64,000 bases of DNA. It comes from Sandaracinus amylolyticus. GTDB lineage: Bacteria; Myxococcota_A; Polyangia; Polyangiales; Sandaracinaceae. The notes under the pieces are model-generated. The model saw only the letters and a list, made by a program, of their open reading frames with translations. It was not told the origin of the DNA and searched no databases. Location: assembly GCF_021631985.1 (NCBI RefSeq), contig NZ_CP070225.1:8556001-8620000 (forward strand), in the 5' to 3' direction. Both the position numbers and the translations under genes were made by a program. Positions 17,706 through 25,034 of the stretch are shown here, piece after piece. How positions within the stretch are numbered: the first letter of the stretch is position 1; the number at the start of each line of letters is the position of its first letter.

Positions 17706-18932
17706 ATGCTGTACGTGCTGCACGATCTCTCCCGTCGCGCGCTCGCTCCGCTGGCGACGACGGCCCGTGCCTCCGCCTATCTGCTGCGCAAGTCGCCGTT
17801 CCTCGGCGCACCGTTCGCCGCCGCGGGTTGGGAGCTGCTCTACCGGCTGACCAAGGACTATCCGCGCCCTTCGTTCGACATCGCGTCGGTGTCGCTCGAC
17901 GGCGAGTCGATCCTGCTGCGCGAAGAGGTCGTCGTCGCGACGCCGTTCTGTCGCCTGGTGCGCTTCGCGCGCCGTGCGTCCGAGGCCACGCAGGCGAAGC
18001 TCGATGCGCAGCCGAAGGTGCTGCTCTGCGCGCCGCTCTCCGGCCACCACGCGACGCTGCTGCGCGACATGGTCCGCGCGCTCGCGCCCGAGCACGACGT
18101 CTACGTGACCGACTGGATCGACGCGAAGCAGATCCCGCTCGATGCCGGGCGCTTCGGGCTCGACGACTACGTCGATCACCTGCTCGCGTTCATGCGCCAC
18201 CTCGGCACCGGCACGCTGAACGTGATCGCGGTGTGTCAGCCCGCGGTGCCCGCGCTCGCGGCGGTGTCGCTGCTCGCGTCGGCGGGCGAGCCCACGCCGC
18301 GCACCCTCGTGCTGATGGGCGGGCCGATCGATGGACGACGATCGCCGACCGACGTGAACCGCCTCGCGACCGAGCACCCGCTCTCGTGGTTCGAGGACAA
18401 CCTCGTGCACCCGGTGCCGCCCGGCTATCCCGGCGCCGGACGTCGTGTGTATCCGGGCTTCCTCCAGCTCACCGCGTTCGTGTCGATGAACCCCGAGCGC
18501 CACTGGAAGTCGTACCGCTCGTACTGGCTCGATCGCATCTCGGGCGAGCGCGAGAGCGCGGCCGCGCACGAGCGCTTCTACGACGAGTACAACGCCGTGC
18601 TCGACATGGACGCCGAGTACTACCTCGAGACCGTGCGCATCGTGTTCCAGGAGTTCGCGCTCGCGCGCGGCGTCTGGTCGGTGCGCGGAAAGAAGGTCGT
18701 TCCCGGCGAGATCCGCGACACCGCGATCCTCACGGTCGAGGGCGCCGAGGACGACATCACCGGCGCGGGCCAGACCCACGCCGCGCTCGAGCTGTGCACC
18801 GGCGTGCCCGCGGCGAACAAGCGCGCGCTCACCGCCGCGGGCTGCGGGCACTACGGCATCTTCTCGGGGCGTCGGTTCCGGGAGTCGATCTTCCCCGAGC
18901 TGCGCGAGCTGATCGCGCGCCATCACCGATGA
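17706..18932 (+). CDS. phaZ: Intracellular PHB depolymerase
   Basis: A 408-residue protein of the PhaZ1-type intracellular depolymerase family. The conserved start MLYVLHDL, the phrases GWELLYRLTKDYPRPSFDI, CAPLSGHHATLLRDMVR and VYVTDWIDAK, and the nucleophile Cys177 in AVCQPAVP all match that family. It hydrolyses polymer in native granules to 3-hydroxybutyrate units. ATG 17706 is chosen because it reproduces the family amino terminus; the in-frame ATG at 17673 lies inside the operator. Its last bases overlap the dehydrogenase gene (ATGA), so mobilised hydroxybutyrate is oxidised by the next product. Confidence 0.92.
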   Translation: MLYVLHDLSRRALAPLATTARASAYLLRKSPFLGAPFAAAGWELLYRLTKDYPRPSFDIASVSLDGESILLREEVVVATPFCRLVRFARRASEATQAKLDAQPKVLLCAPLSGHHATLLRDMVRALAPEHDVYVTDWIDAKQIPLDAGRFGLDDYVDHLLAFMRHLGTGTLNVIAVCQPAVPALAAVSLLASAGEPTPRTLVLMGGPIDGRRSPTDVNRLATEHPLSWFEDNLVHPVPPGYPGAGRRVYPGFLQLTAFVSMNPERHWKSYRSYWLDRISGERESAAAHERFYDEYNAVLDMDAEYYLETVRIVFQEFALARGVWSVRGKKVVPGEIRDTAILTVEGAEDDITGAGQTHAALELCTGVPAANKRALTAAGCGHYGIFSGRRFRESIFPELRELIARHHR

Positions 18933-19717
18933 CGTCGCTGCTCGGCAAGAACGCGCTGGTCACCGGCTCGACCAGCGGCATCGGCCTCGCGATCGCCGAG
19001 GCGCTCGCGGCCGCGGGCGCGAACGTGATGCTGAACGGCTTCGGCGACGTGCAGCGTGCGCGCGCGACGGTGCGCGCCGCGGGCGCGGTGCACGGCGCGC
19101 GCGTCGAGCACCACGGCGCGGACCTCGCGAACGTCGCGGAGGTCGAGGCGATGCATCGCGCGGCGAGCGAGGCGCTCGGCGGGATCGACGTCCTCGTCAA
19201 CAACGCGGGGATCCAGCACGTCGCGAGGGTCGAGGACTTCCCGCCGGAGCGCTGGGACGCGGTGCTCGCGGTGAACCTCACCGCCGCGTACCACACGACG
19301 CGCCTCGTGCTGCCGGGCATGCGCGCGCGGAGCTGGGGACGCATCGTGAACGTCGCGTCGGTGCACGGGCTGGTCGCGTCGGCGGAGAAGTCGGCGTACG
19401 TCGCGTCGAAGCACGGGCTCGTCGGGCTCACGAAGGTCGTCGCGCTGGAGACCGCGCGCACCAACGTGACCTGCAACGCGATCTGCCCGGGCTGGGTCCA
19501 CACCCCGCTCGTCGAGGCCCAGGTGCAGGCGCGCGCGGAGCGCGAAGGATCCGATCTCGTCGCGGCGCGCGAGGCGCTGGTCGGCGAGAAGCAGCCCTCG
19601 GGGGCGTTCGTCTCGCCGGCGTCGCTGGCCGAGCTCGCGCTCTTCCTGTGCAGCGAGGCGGCGCGCGAGGTGCGCGGCGTCGCGTGGAACGTCGACGGCG
19701 GATGGGCCGCTCAATAG
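18929..19717 (+). CDS. bdhA: 3-hydroxybutyrate dehydrogenase
   Basis: A 262-residue classical short-chain dehydrogenase. It has the NAD motif TGSTSGIG (about 12-19), NNAG, the catalytic Ser in NVASVHG, YVASK (Tyr/Lys), and the carboxy-terminal features CPGWVHTPLVEAQ and GEKQPSG seen in D-3-hydroxybutyrate dehydrogenases. It converts 3-hydroxybutyrate and NAD+ to acetoacetate and NADH in the cytoplasm. Coupled translation with phaZ makes a two-gene PHB mobilisation unit. The NADH it yields and the transhydrogenase under the same operator type fit a redox link. Confidence 0.9.
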   Translation: MTSLLGKNALVTGSTSGIGLAIAEALAAAGANVMLNGFGDVQRARATVRAAGAVHGARVEHHGADLANVAEVEAMHRAASEALGGIDVLVNNAGIQHVARVEDFPPERWDAVLAVNLTAAYHTTRLVLPGMRARSWGRIVNVASVHGLVASAEKSAYVASKHGLVGLTKVVALETARTNVTCNAICPGWVHTPLVEAQVQARAEREGSDLVAAREALVGEKQPSGAFVSPASLAELALFLCSEAAREVRGVAWNVDGGWAAQ

Positions 19718-19718
19718 C

Positions 19719-19730
19719 TGCGTCGCAACA
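19719..19730. promoter_or_regulatory. PhaR-type operator upstream of the surface depolymerase promoter
   Basis: TGC-GTC-GCAACA with core TGC-N3-GCA, ending 8 bp before TTGACG. Layout copies that at 14475-14488. Confidence 0.5.
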
Positions 19731-19738
19731 TCGCGGTA

Positions 19739-19764
19739 TTGACGTCGAACGTCTGGTGTAGAGC
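19739..19764 (+). promoter_or_regulatory. Promoter of the surface PHB depolymerase gene
   Basis: TTGACG (19739-19744) and TAGAGC (19759-19764), with the spacer only 14 bp. The strong likeness to 14498-14526 suggests the same regulator and sigma factor act on both, with a compensating shift in the -10 use. Confidence 0.45.
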
Positions 19765-19785
19765 ACGCGAGCCGCACGGTGGTGG

Positions 19786-19797
19786 TGCGGCGCAACA
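19786..19797. promoter_or_regulatory. PhaR-type operator in the depolymerase leader
   Basis: TGC-GGC-GCAACA, with the TGC-N3-GCA core, 14 bp before the ATG at 19811 and partly next to its ribosome binding site. Confidence 0.45.
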
Positions 19798-19810
19798 AGG
19801 GGGATGGGAC

Positions 19811-21037
19811 ATGGAGAAGCTCGTCGCAGCGCTCTGCGTGAGCGCGTGGCTCGTGGGGTGCGAGGCCAGCGAGGACGTGGCGACCAGCGCCGGTGCGCTG
19901 AGCGAGGTGAGCAGCTTCGGCGCGAACCCAGGCGGGCTGCGCATGATGCTCTACGCGCCGTCGAGCGCGCGCGCCGGCGCGCCGATCGTCGTGGTGCTGC
20001 ACGGGTGCCTGCAGGCGGCGGCGGACGCGGAGCGCACCGGATGGAGCACGCTCGCCGACGCGTACGGGTTCCACGTCGTCTATCCGCAGCAGACCTCGTC
20101 GAACAACGGCGCGACGTGCTTCCGCTGGTTCGAGCCGACGCAGGTGCGGCGCGACGCGGGCGAGGTCGCATCGGTGGTCTCGATGGTCCGTCACGTGGTC
20201 GCGACCCGCGGCGCCGACGCCGCGCGGGTGTTCGTCTCGGGCTTCTCGGCGGGTGGTGGTCTCGCGCCGGCGCTGCTCGCGACGTACCCCGACGTGTTCG
20301 CGGCGGGCGCGGCGAACGCCGGTCTTCCCTACGGCTGCGCGAGCGGCGTGAGCGAGGCGTTCACCTGTCAGAACGGCGGCGTCGATCGTTCGCCCTCGGA
20401 GTGGGCGGCGCGGGTGCGCGCGGCCGCGCCGTCGGGATGGAGCGGGCCGTGGCCGCGCCTCGCGATCTGGCAAGGCACGTCGGACTACACGGTGCGGCCG
20501 ATGAACGCGACCGAGCTCGTGGAGCAGTGGACCGCGATCCACGGGATGGACACCACGCCCGAGAGCAGCGAGACGATCGGCGCGCTCCAGCGCACGCGGC
20601 ACGTCGCGGCGGGCCGGGTCGCGGTCGAGCAGGTGATCGTGCCGGGGATGGGCCACGCGGTGGCGATCGATCCTGCGAGCGGGTGCGGCGCGACGGGCTC
20701 GTACACCGCGACGAGCGCGCTCTGCGCGGCGCGCGAGCAGGCGCGGTTCTTCGGGCTGATCGAGCCGGCGATGGAGCTCGACGCGGGCGTCGTCGCGAGC
20801 GATGCGGGATCGCAGCCCGACGCGAGCGCGATCGACGCCGGCACGAGCGCGTGCACGGAGCACACGTCGTCGAACTACGCGCACGAGCGCGCGGGTCGTG
20901 CGACGCGCTGCGGAGCCTACGGGAGCTACGTCTGCGCCGTGGGCTCCGGAGAGCAGATGGGGTTCTGGAACGTCTACCAGTCGACGACGCTGCGCGAGCA
21001 GCCGGCGGGGTACTTCGCGATCGGATCGTGCCCCTGA
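19811..21037 (+). CDS. Surface PHB-depolymerase-family esterase lipoprotein
   Basis: A 408-residue lipoprotein (WLVGC, Cys17). The catalytic domain is that of the PHB depolymerase/feruloyl esterase family: oxyanion region VVLHGCLQ (about 61-68), nucleophile Ser147 in GFSAGG, and a His in GMGHAVAID. An Asp/Ser linker leads to a small Cys-bracketed end domain (TSSNYAHERAGRA ... GFWNVYQSTTL) like the substrate-binding domain of secreted short-chain PHA depolymerases. It would hydrolyse external PHB at the cell surface. ATG 19811 follows GGGGGAT. The promoter copies that of the granule operon. Retention as a lipoprotein instead of free secretion is unusual. Confidence 0.87.
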   Translation: MEKLVAALCVSAWLVGCEASEDVATSAGALSEVSSFGANPGGLRMMLYAPSSARAGAPIVVVLHGCLQAAADAERTGWSTLADAYGFHVVYPQQTSSNNGATCFRWFEPTQVRRDAGEVASVVSMVRHVVATRGADAARVFVSGFSAGGGLAPALLATYPDVFAAGAANAGLPYGCASGVSEAFTCQNGGVDRSPSEWAARVRAAAPSGWSGPWPRLAIWQGTSDYTVRPMNATELVEQWTAIHGMDTTPESSETIGALQRTRHVAAGRVAVEQVIVPGMGHAVAIDPASGCGATGSYTATSALCAAREQARFFGLIEPAMELDAGVVASDAGSQPDASAIDAGTSACTEHTSSNYAHERAGRATRCGAYGSYVCAVGSGEQMGFWNVYQSTTLREQPAGYFAIGSCP

Positions 21038-21040
21038 CGA

Positions 21041-21871
21041 CTACTGCGTGAGCGTCACGGTGATCGTCGCGCGGGTGCTGCGACGTGCGGTGGGGAACCG
21101 CAGCGCGCGCACCGCGCGCATCACGCACTGGATCGTCGTGCCGTCGCGCAGCGTGCCGCGGGTGCGGGTCGCGCTGGGGCGCCCGTCGCGCGCGATGAAC
21201 AGGTTGATCGGGAGCTCACCGCTCGCCGCGGTGCACGCGTCGAACGTGGTCGCGGGGATCGCGCCCGCGATCTGATCGGTGGTGAGCGCGCCGCGCGCGG
21301 TGTCGACGCGCACCGTCGCGCGCGAGCTCGCGGGAGGCGGCGTCGTCGGGGTCGTCGTGGTGACCGGGGGCGTCGGCGTGGTCGGCGGCGCGGCGCTCGG
21401 CGCGGGCACGGTGCTCTCGAACGTCGCGAACACGTCGCCGGGGATCGCGAGCGGCCCTCCGGTGAGCCCGGTGCGCCGGAAATACAGGGTGAAACGCACC
21501 ATCGCGCCGCCCTCCGGCGCGGCGTCGGGCAGACGGAACTCGCGCACTCGGGCGCGCGCGCACTCGTCGAACGTGTCGTCGCCGAGCGTCGACGCCTCTT
21601 CGGTCGCGCGGATCACCTGACGCGCCGAGACCCAGAGCCGCAGCCGCAGCGTGCCCTGCAGCGCCGGCGTCCGCGCGAGGCGCTCGCGATAACACTCGAG
21701 CACCGGCATCAGCGTCGGCCGCAGGCCGGTCGCGAGCAGATCGCGATACCGATCGGGCGGCCGTTGATCGTCGACGGTGAGATCGGCGACCGAGACGCTG
21801 GCCGTGGCCTGCGCGAGCGCGGTGGACGGGAGCGCGAGGAGCAGCGCGAGCGAGACGAGGGTGGAGCGCAC
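21041..21871 (-). CDS. Secreted protein with AgmX/PglI-like carboxy-terminal repeats
   Basis: A 276-residue protein with signal peptide cut after TALA-Q. It contains two similar segments: about 45-135 (ECYRERLARTPALQGTL, then FDECARARVREFRLP) and about 205-276 (TTFDACTAASGELPINLF, then QCVMRAVRALRFPTA). The pattern Cys, extension strand, Cys-x-R-x-R-x-F/L-P is that of the AgmX/PglI C-terminal (TonB-C-like) domain of myxobacteria. A Thr/Pro-rich linker separates them. GTG 21871 is the likely start. It converges on the depolymerase gene three bases away. Function is unknown. Confidence 0.7.
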   Translation of the reverse strand: MRSTLVSLALLLALPSTALAQATASVSVADLTVDDQRPPDRYRDLLATGLRPTLMPVLECYRERLARTPALQGTLRLRLWVSARQVIRATEEASTLGDDTFDECARARVREFRLPDAAPEGGAMVRFTLYFRRTGLTGGPLAIPGDVFATFESTVPAPSAAPPTTPTPPVTTTTPTTPPPASSRATVRVDTARGALTTDQIAGAIPATTFDACTAASGELPINLFIARDGRPSATRTRGTLRDGTTIQCVMRAVRALRFPTARRSTRATITVTLTQ

Positions 21872-21899
21872 GGCGCGGAGCTTATCAGCCCTCGCGCGA

Positions 21900-22559
21900 T
21901 CACTCCTGGCCGCGCGCGAAGAGCGCCGCGCGCACGATGAGCTCGCCGACGCCGCGGATGCCGAGCTTGTTGCGGATGCGCGCGCGGTGCGTCTCGACCG
22001 TCTTCACGCTGACGCCGAGCACCGACGCGATGTCCTTCGTCTCGTGGCCGCGCCCGATCAGGCGGAAGATCTCGACCTCGCGATCGCTGAGGAGCTGCCC
22101 CGAGCGGGTTCGCCAGCGCCGCACCAGGTGCGCCGCGATCGAGGGCCCGAGGTAGACCTCGCCGCGCGCGACCGCGCGCAGCGCGTCGACGAGCGCGACG
22201 TCGTCGGTCTTCGCGACGTACCCCAGCGCGCCGAGATCGATCGCGCGCTGCGCGAGCATCGGGTCGTCGTGCGCGGTGAACACCAGCACGCGCAGCTCGG
22301 GGAACCGACTCTTCAGCACGAGGAGCAGGTCCATGCCCCACTCGCGATCGAGCTCGAGATCGATCAGCACGACGTCGACGCCGTGCGCCTCCGCGAGCTT
22401 GAGCGCGGCGCGCGCGTTGGACGCCTCACCCACCACGACGAACTCGCCGGGAACGCTCAGCTGCGCCCGCAGCGCGGCCCGGATGATCGGATGATCGTCG
22501 ACCAGGAGCAGCCGGTGAGGGCGTGTTTCGTCGGGGGATGATCCCACTACAGCGACCAT
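21900..22559 (-). CDS. NarL/LuxR-type response regulator
   Basis: A 219-residue two-domain regulator. The receiver (about 15-130) has the acidic pocket VDDHP, the phospho-acceptor Asp67 in LIDLEL, the Thr in FTAHDD and the Lys in YVAKTDD. The LuxR helix-turn-helix (about 152-215) reads LLSDREVEIFRLIGRGHETKDIA and VSVKTVETHRARI. No partner kinase is adjacent. It is divergent from the roadblock/GTPase module, with 210 bp between, so it may control that module. ATG 22559 is the only good start. Confidence 0.9.
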   Translation of the reverse strand: MVAVVGSSPDETRPHRLLLVDDHPIIRAALRAQLSVPGEFVVVGEASNARAALKLAEAHGVDVVLIDLELDREWGMDLLLVLKSRFPELRVLVFTAHDDPMLAQRAIDLGALGYVAKTDDVALVDALRAVARGEVYLGPSIAAHLVRRWRTRSGQLLSDREVEIFRLIGRGHETKDIASVLGVSVKTVETHRARIRNKLGIRGVGELIVRAALFARGQE

Positions 22560-22709
22560 ACGCGCGGACGTGCCGCGCAGATCACCGAACCTGGGGTGCG
22601 GGCGGCCGCGCAGCAACGTCGGGGCATCCCCTACGCCGTGAGGGCCGCTCCCGACGCGGATCGCCGGCTTTTCCGACTCCCGTTCGCAGAGCTGCCGCCG
22701 TACGACTGT

Positions 22710-22725
22710 GCAAGAAGAGTCTTGC
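22710..22725. other. Small hairpin in divergent promoter region
   Basis: GCAAGA-AGAG-TCTTGC forms a 6-bp stem with a 4-base loop, 45 bp before the pseudo-receiver gene. It could be an operator or a leader hairpin; no T-run follows. The rest of this 210-bp gap shows nothing I recognise. Confidence 0.3.
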
Positions 22726-22769
22726 GACCTTGTAGTCCGCCTCGCCCCGTCGAGGCAATCGGCGCGGAC

Positions 22770-23918
22770 ATGGCGAGCCACGCGACGGTCCCGATCGAAG
22801 TTGCACACGCGCGTGTGCGCGTGTGTGTGATCGACCTCGACGCGCAGTCGCGGAAGCGGCTCGAGAGGGTCCTCTCGGAGCGCGCCGACGTCGAGCTCGT
22901 GGTCTCGGGCGACGCGGAGATCGTGGTCGCGCCGTTCGACGGGCGCTCCACGCCGTCGCGCGGCGGGCGCGGGTGGGTGCTCGCGGTCGCCGCGAGCAGC
23001 GCGCTCTCGGATGCGCTCGCCCAGGGCGCCGACGACGTGCTGCTGCAGCCGTTCACGGCGGAGGAGGCGCGCGCGCGCATCGCGTTCGCGCTGCGCCACG
23101 TGGATCGCCCGCGGGGCTCGACGCCGCGCGCGGCGCTCGCGGAGGCGCTGGCGCATCCGCGCGGCGGTGAGGTGGTCGTGCGGCTCGGAGACGAGACCAC
23201 GCGCATCCACGTGCACGAAGGGCGCATCGTCTGGGTGCACCGCGCCGGCGAGTCGACCGGGCTCTCCGACGTCTTCCCCGCGCTCGATCGTCGCGAGGCT
23301 GCCGAGCTGACGCGCACGGCGCGCGAGACGCGGCGGCACTTCGCGGACGTGCTCGTCGATCGCGGGCGTCTCGACGCAGCGGAGGTGCGCGAGGGCGTGC
23401 GTCGCTTCGTCGAAGCGCGGCTCGCCCCCACGCTCGACGCCGACGGCGCGGTCGCGCTCTTCGCGCCGGGCGCGCTCGCCTATCACGCGCAGCTCTCGTT
23501 CGATCGCGGCGAGGTCGCGCGGCCGACCCAGCCTCCGCCCCTCGCCACGCGCGCGTCGGGCACGGTCGAGACGGTCGGGCGCGAGGCGTGGATCGGCCTC
23601 GTCGCGGCGCTCCGCGGCAACGGTGCGTGCTCGGTCGCGATCCTCGACTGCGCGACCGGCGTCGCGGTGCTCGACGACGGCGACGACCTCGACACCGCGA
23701 TCGCGTGGGGCCTCGCGCGCCTGATCACGCTCGACGGCGCGGCGCGCTCCGACGTGATGCTCCGCGGCGAGCGCGCCCACGTCGCGCGCGCGCTCCCGGG
23801 CTCCGATCGCTTCGTGGTGTACGTCGCTTACGACGACCCCGCGGTGAACCTCGCCCTCGCGCGGCACGAGCTCGCCGCCGCGCTCGCATCGACCCCTTCC
23901 GCCACGCACGGAGCGTGA
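22770..23918 (+). CDS. Pseudo-receiver-PATAN-roadblock signalling protein
   Basis: A 382-residue cytoplasmic protein with three parts. Residues about 12-110 resemble a receiver (VRVCVIDLDAQSRKRLERVL, DALAQGADDVLLQPFT), but the phospho-acceptor site reads APFDGRS, so it seems degenerate. Residues about 120-240 fit the PATAN (DUF4388) domain (RIHVHEGRIVWVHRAGES, FADVLVDRGRLDAAEV). The end, about 270-372, aligns with the roadblock protein encoded next (ACSVAILDCATGV; NLALARHELAAAL against NLGLARRELESI). ATG 22770 begins just before the first domain. It precedes the roadblock and GTPase genes with 15- and 9-base gaps, suggesting a regulator or extra GTPase partner. Confidence 0.75.
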   Translation: MASHATVPIEVAHARVRVCVIDLDAQSRKRLERVLSERADVELVVSGDAEIVVAPFDGRSTPSRGGRGWVLAVAASSALSDALAQGADDVLLQPFTAEEARARIAFALRHVDRPRGSTPRAALAEALAHPRGGEVVVRLGDETTRIHVHEGRIVWVHRAGESTGLSDVFPALDRREAAELTRTARETRRHFADVLVDRGRLDAAEVREGVRRFVEARLAPTLDADGAVALFAPGALAYHAQLSFDRGEVARPTQPPPLATRASGTVETVGREAWIGLVAALRGNGACSVAILDCATGVAVLDDGDDLDTAIAWGLARLITLDGAARSDVMLRGERAHVARALPGSDRFVVYVAYDDPAVNLALARHELAAALASTPSATHGA

Positions 23919-23933
23919 GCCCCAAGGAGAGAC

Positions 23934-24299
23934 ATGGCCGACATCAAGACCTCGCTCGCGCAGATCCTTCAGATCGACGGCGCCACCGGCGCCGCGCTCG
24001 TCGACTTCCAATCGGGCATGACCCTCGGCACCGCGGGCGCACCGGGCTTCGATCTCGAGCTCGCCGCCGCGGGCAACACCGAGGTCGTGCGCGCCAAGAA
24101 GAAGATCCGCGACAAGCTCGGCGTGCAGCAGCAGATCGAAGACATCCTCATCTCGCTCTCGGGCCAGTACCACCTGATCCGCATGGTCGGGACGAGCCTG
24201 TTCTTCTACGTCGTGCTCGATCGCAGCCGTTCGAACCTCGGCCTCGCGCGCCGCGAGCTCGAGTCGATCGAGAAGGCGCTCCAGATCGACCGCCGCTGA
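23934..24299 (+). CDS. Roadblock/LC7 (MglB-like) protein
   Basis: A 121-residue single roadblock/LC7 domain: ILQIDGATGAALVDFQSG, then ILISLSGQYHLIR and LFFYVVLDRSRSNLGLARREL. Such proteins dimerise and act as GTPase-activating proteins or scaffolds for MglA-type GTPases in cell polarity and motility. The GTPase gene starts 9 bases downstream, supporting that pairing. ATG 23934 follows AAGGAGAG. Whether it has true GAP activity is inferred from the family. Confidence 0.88.
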   Translation: MADIKTSLAQILQIDGATGAALVDFQSGMTLGTAGAPGFDLELAAAGNTEVVRAKKKIRDKLGVQQQIEDILISLSGQYHLIRMVGTSLFFYVVLDRSRSNLGLARRELESIEKALQIDRR

Positions 24300-24308
24300 G
24301 CGATCGCC

Positions 24309-25034
24309 GTGGCGCGCTTCGATCGCGAGACGGGGCAGCTGGTGCTGCGGGTCGTCTACGACGGCCCGTCGCGCGCCGGCAAGACGACGAACGTCCGCTC
24401 GCTCGCGTCGCTGCTGCCGGTCTCGCGCCGATCGATGGTGCGAACACCGGCGGAGACGCCGGGCGGCTCGACGCTGCGCTACGACCTGCTCGAGGTCGAC
24501 GTGGGTCGCGTCGACTCGGCGCGCGGCGAGCACCTCGCGCGATGCGAGGTGTTCAGCGTGCCGGGCCAGCTCTCGCTCGCGTCGCAGCGCGTGGCGCTGC
24601 TCGCCGCGGCCGACGTCGCGGTGCTCGTGCTCGACGCGACACCGGGCGCGCGACGCCGCAACCGCGTGTCGCTCGAGGCGCTGCGCGCGTTCCGCGCGAG
24701 CGGCCTGCTCGAGGACGTGCCGCTCGTGCTCCAGGCGAACAAGCAGGACGTCGCGGGCGCGCTCTCGGGCGCGGCGCTCGCCACGGAGCTCGACATCCCC
24801 GCGCGCCGGGTGATCGACGCGATCGCGGTGCGCGGGGAGGGCGTGCGAGAGACGTTCTTCGCGGCGCTCGAGATCGCGCGTGACGCCGCGCGTCCTTCGC
24901 TCGAAGCGGACGCGGTGCCGATCGACGAGGGCTCCGATCCCGAGCGCACCGCCGGCGAGCTCGAGGCGCGCCTCGGCGGCGCGGTGGATCGCGTGCTGCG
25001 CGCGCTCGAGGACGACGACTTCAGCGCCTCGTGA
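24309..25034 (+). CDS. MglA-like Ras-superfamily GTPase
   Basis: A 241-residue small GTPase. The P-loop is GPSRAGKTTN (about 18-27), the switch II region has VFSVPGQ in place of the usual DxxG, as in bacterial MglA/Rup proteins, and NKQD gives guanine specificity. The start ARFDRETGQLVLRVVYDGP matches this branch. A charged tail of about 50 residues follows the G domain. With the roadblock protein before it, this makes a MglA/MglB-like pair. GTG 24309 is the start. Its last 14 bases overlap the convergent phosphatase gene. Confidence 0.88.
   Translation: MARFDRETGQLVLRVVYDGPSRAGKTTNVRSLASLLPVSRRSMVRTPAETPGGSTLRYDLLEVDVGRVDSARGEHLARCEVFSVPGQLSLASQRVALLAAADVAVLVLDATPGARRRNRVSLEALRAFRASGLLEDVPLVLQANKQDVAGALSGAALATELDIPARRVIDAIAVRGEGVRETFFAALEIARDAARPSLEADAVPIDEGSDPERTAGELEARLGGAVDRVLRALEDDDFSAS

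Noticed and set aside
25021-25034. 14-base convergent overlap of the GTPase and phosphatase genes, considered as a frameshift or misassembly
   Set aside because: Both proteins end naturally after complete domains, and short convergent overlaps are normal in such dense genomes.
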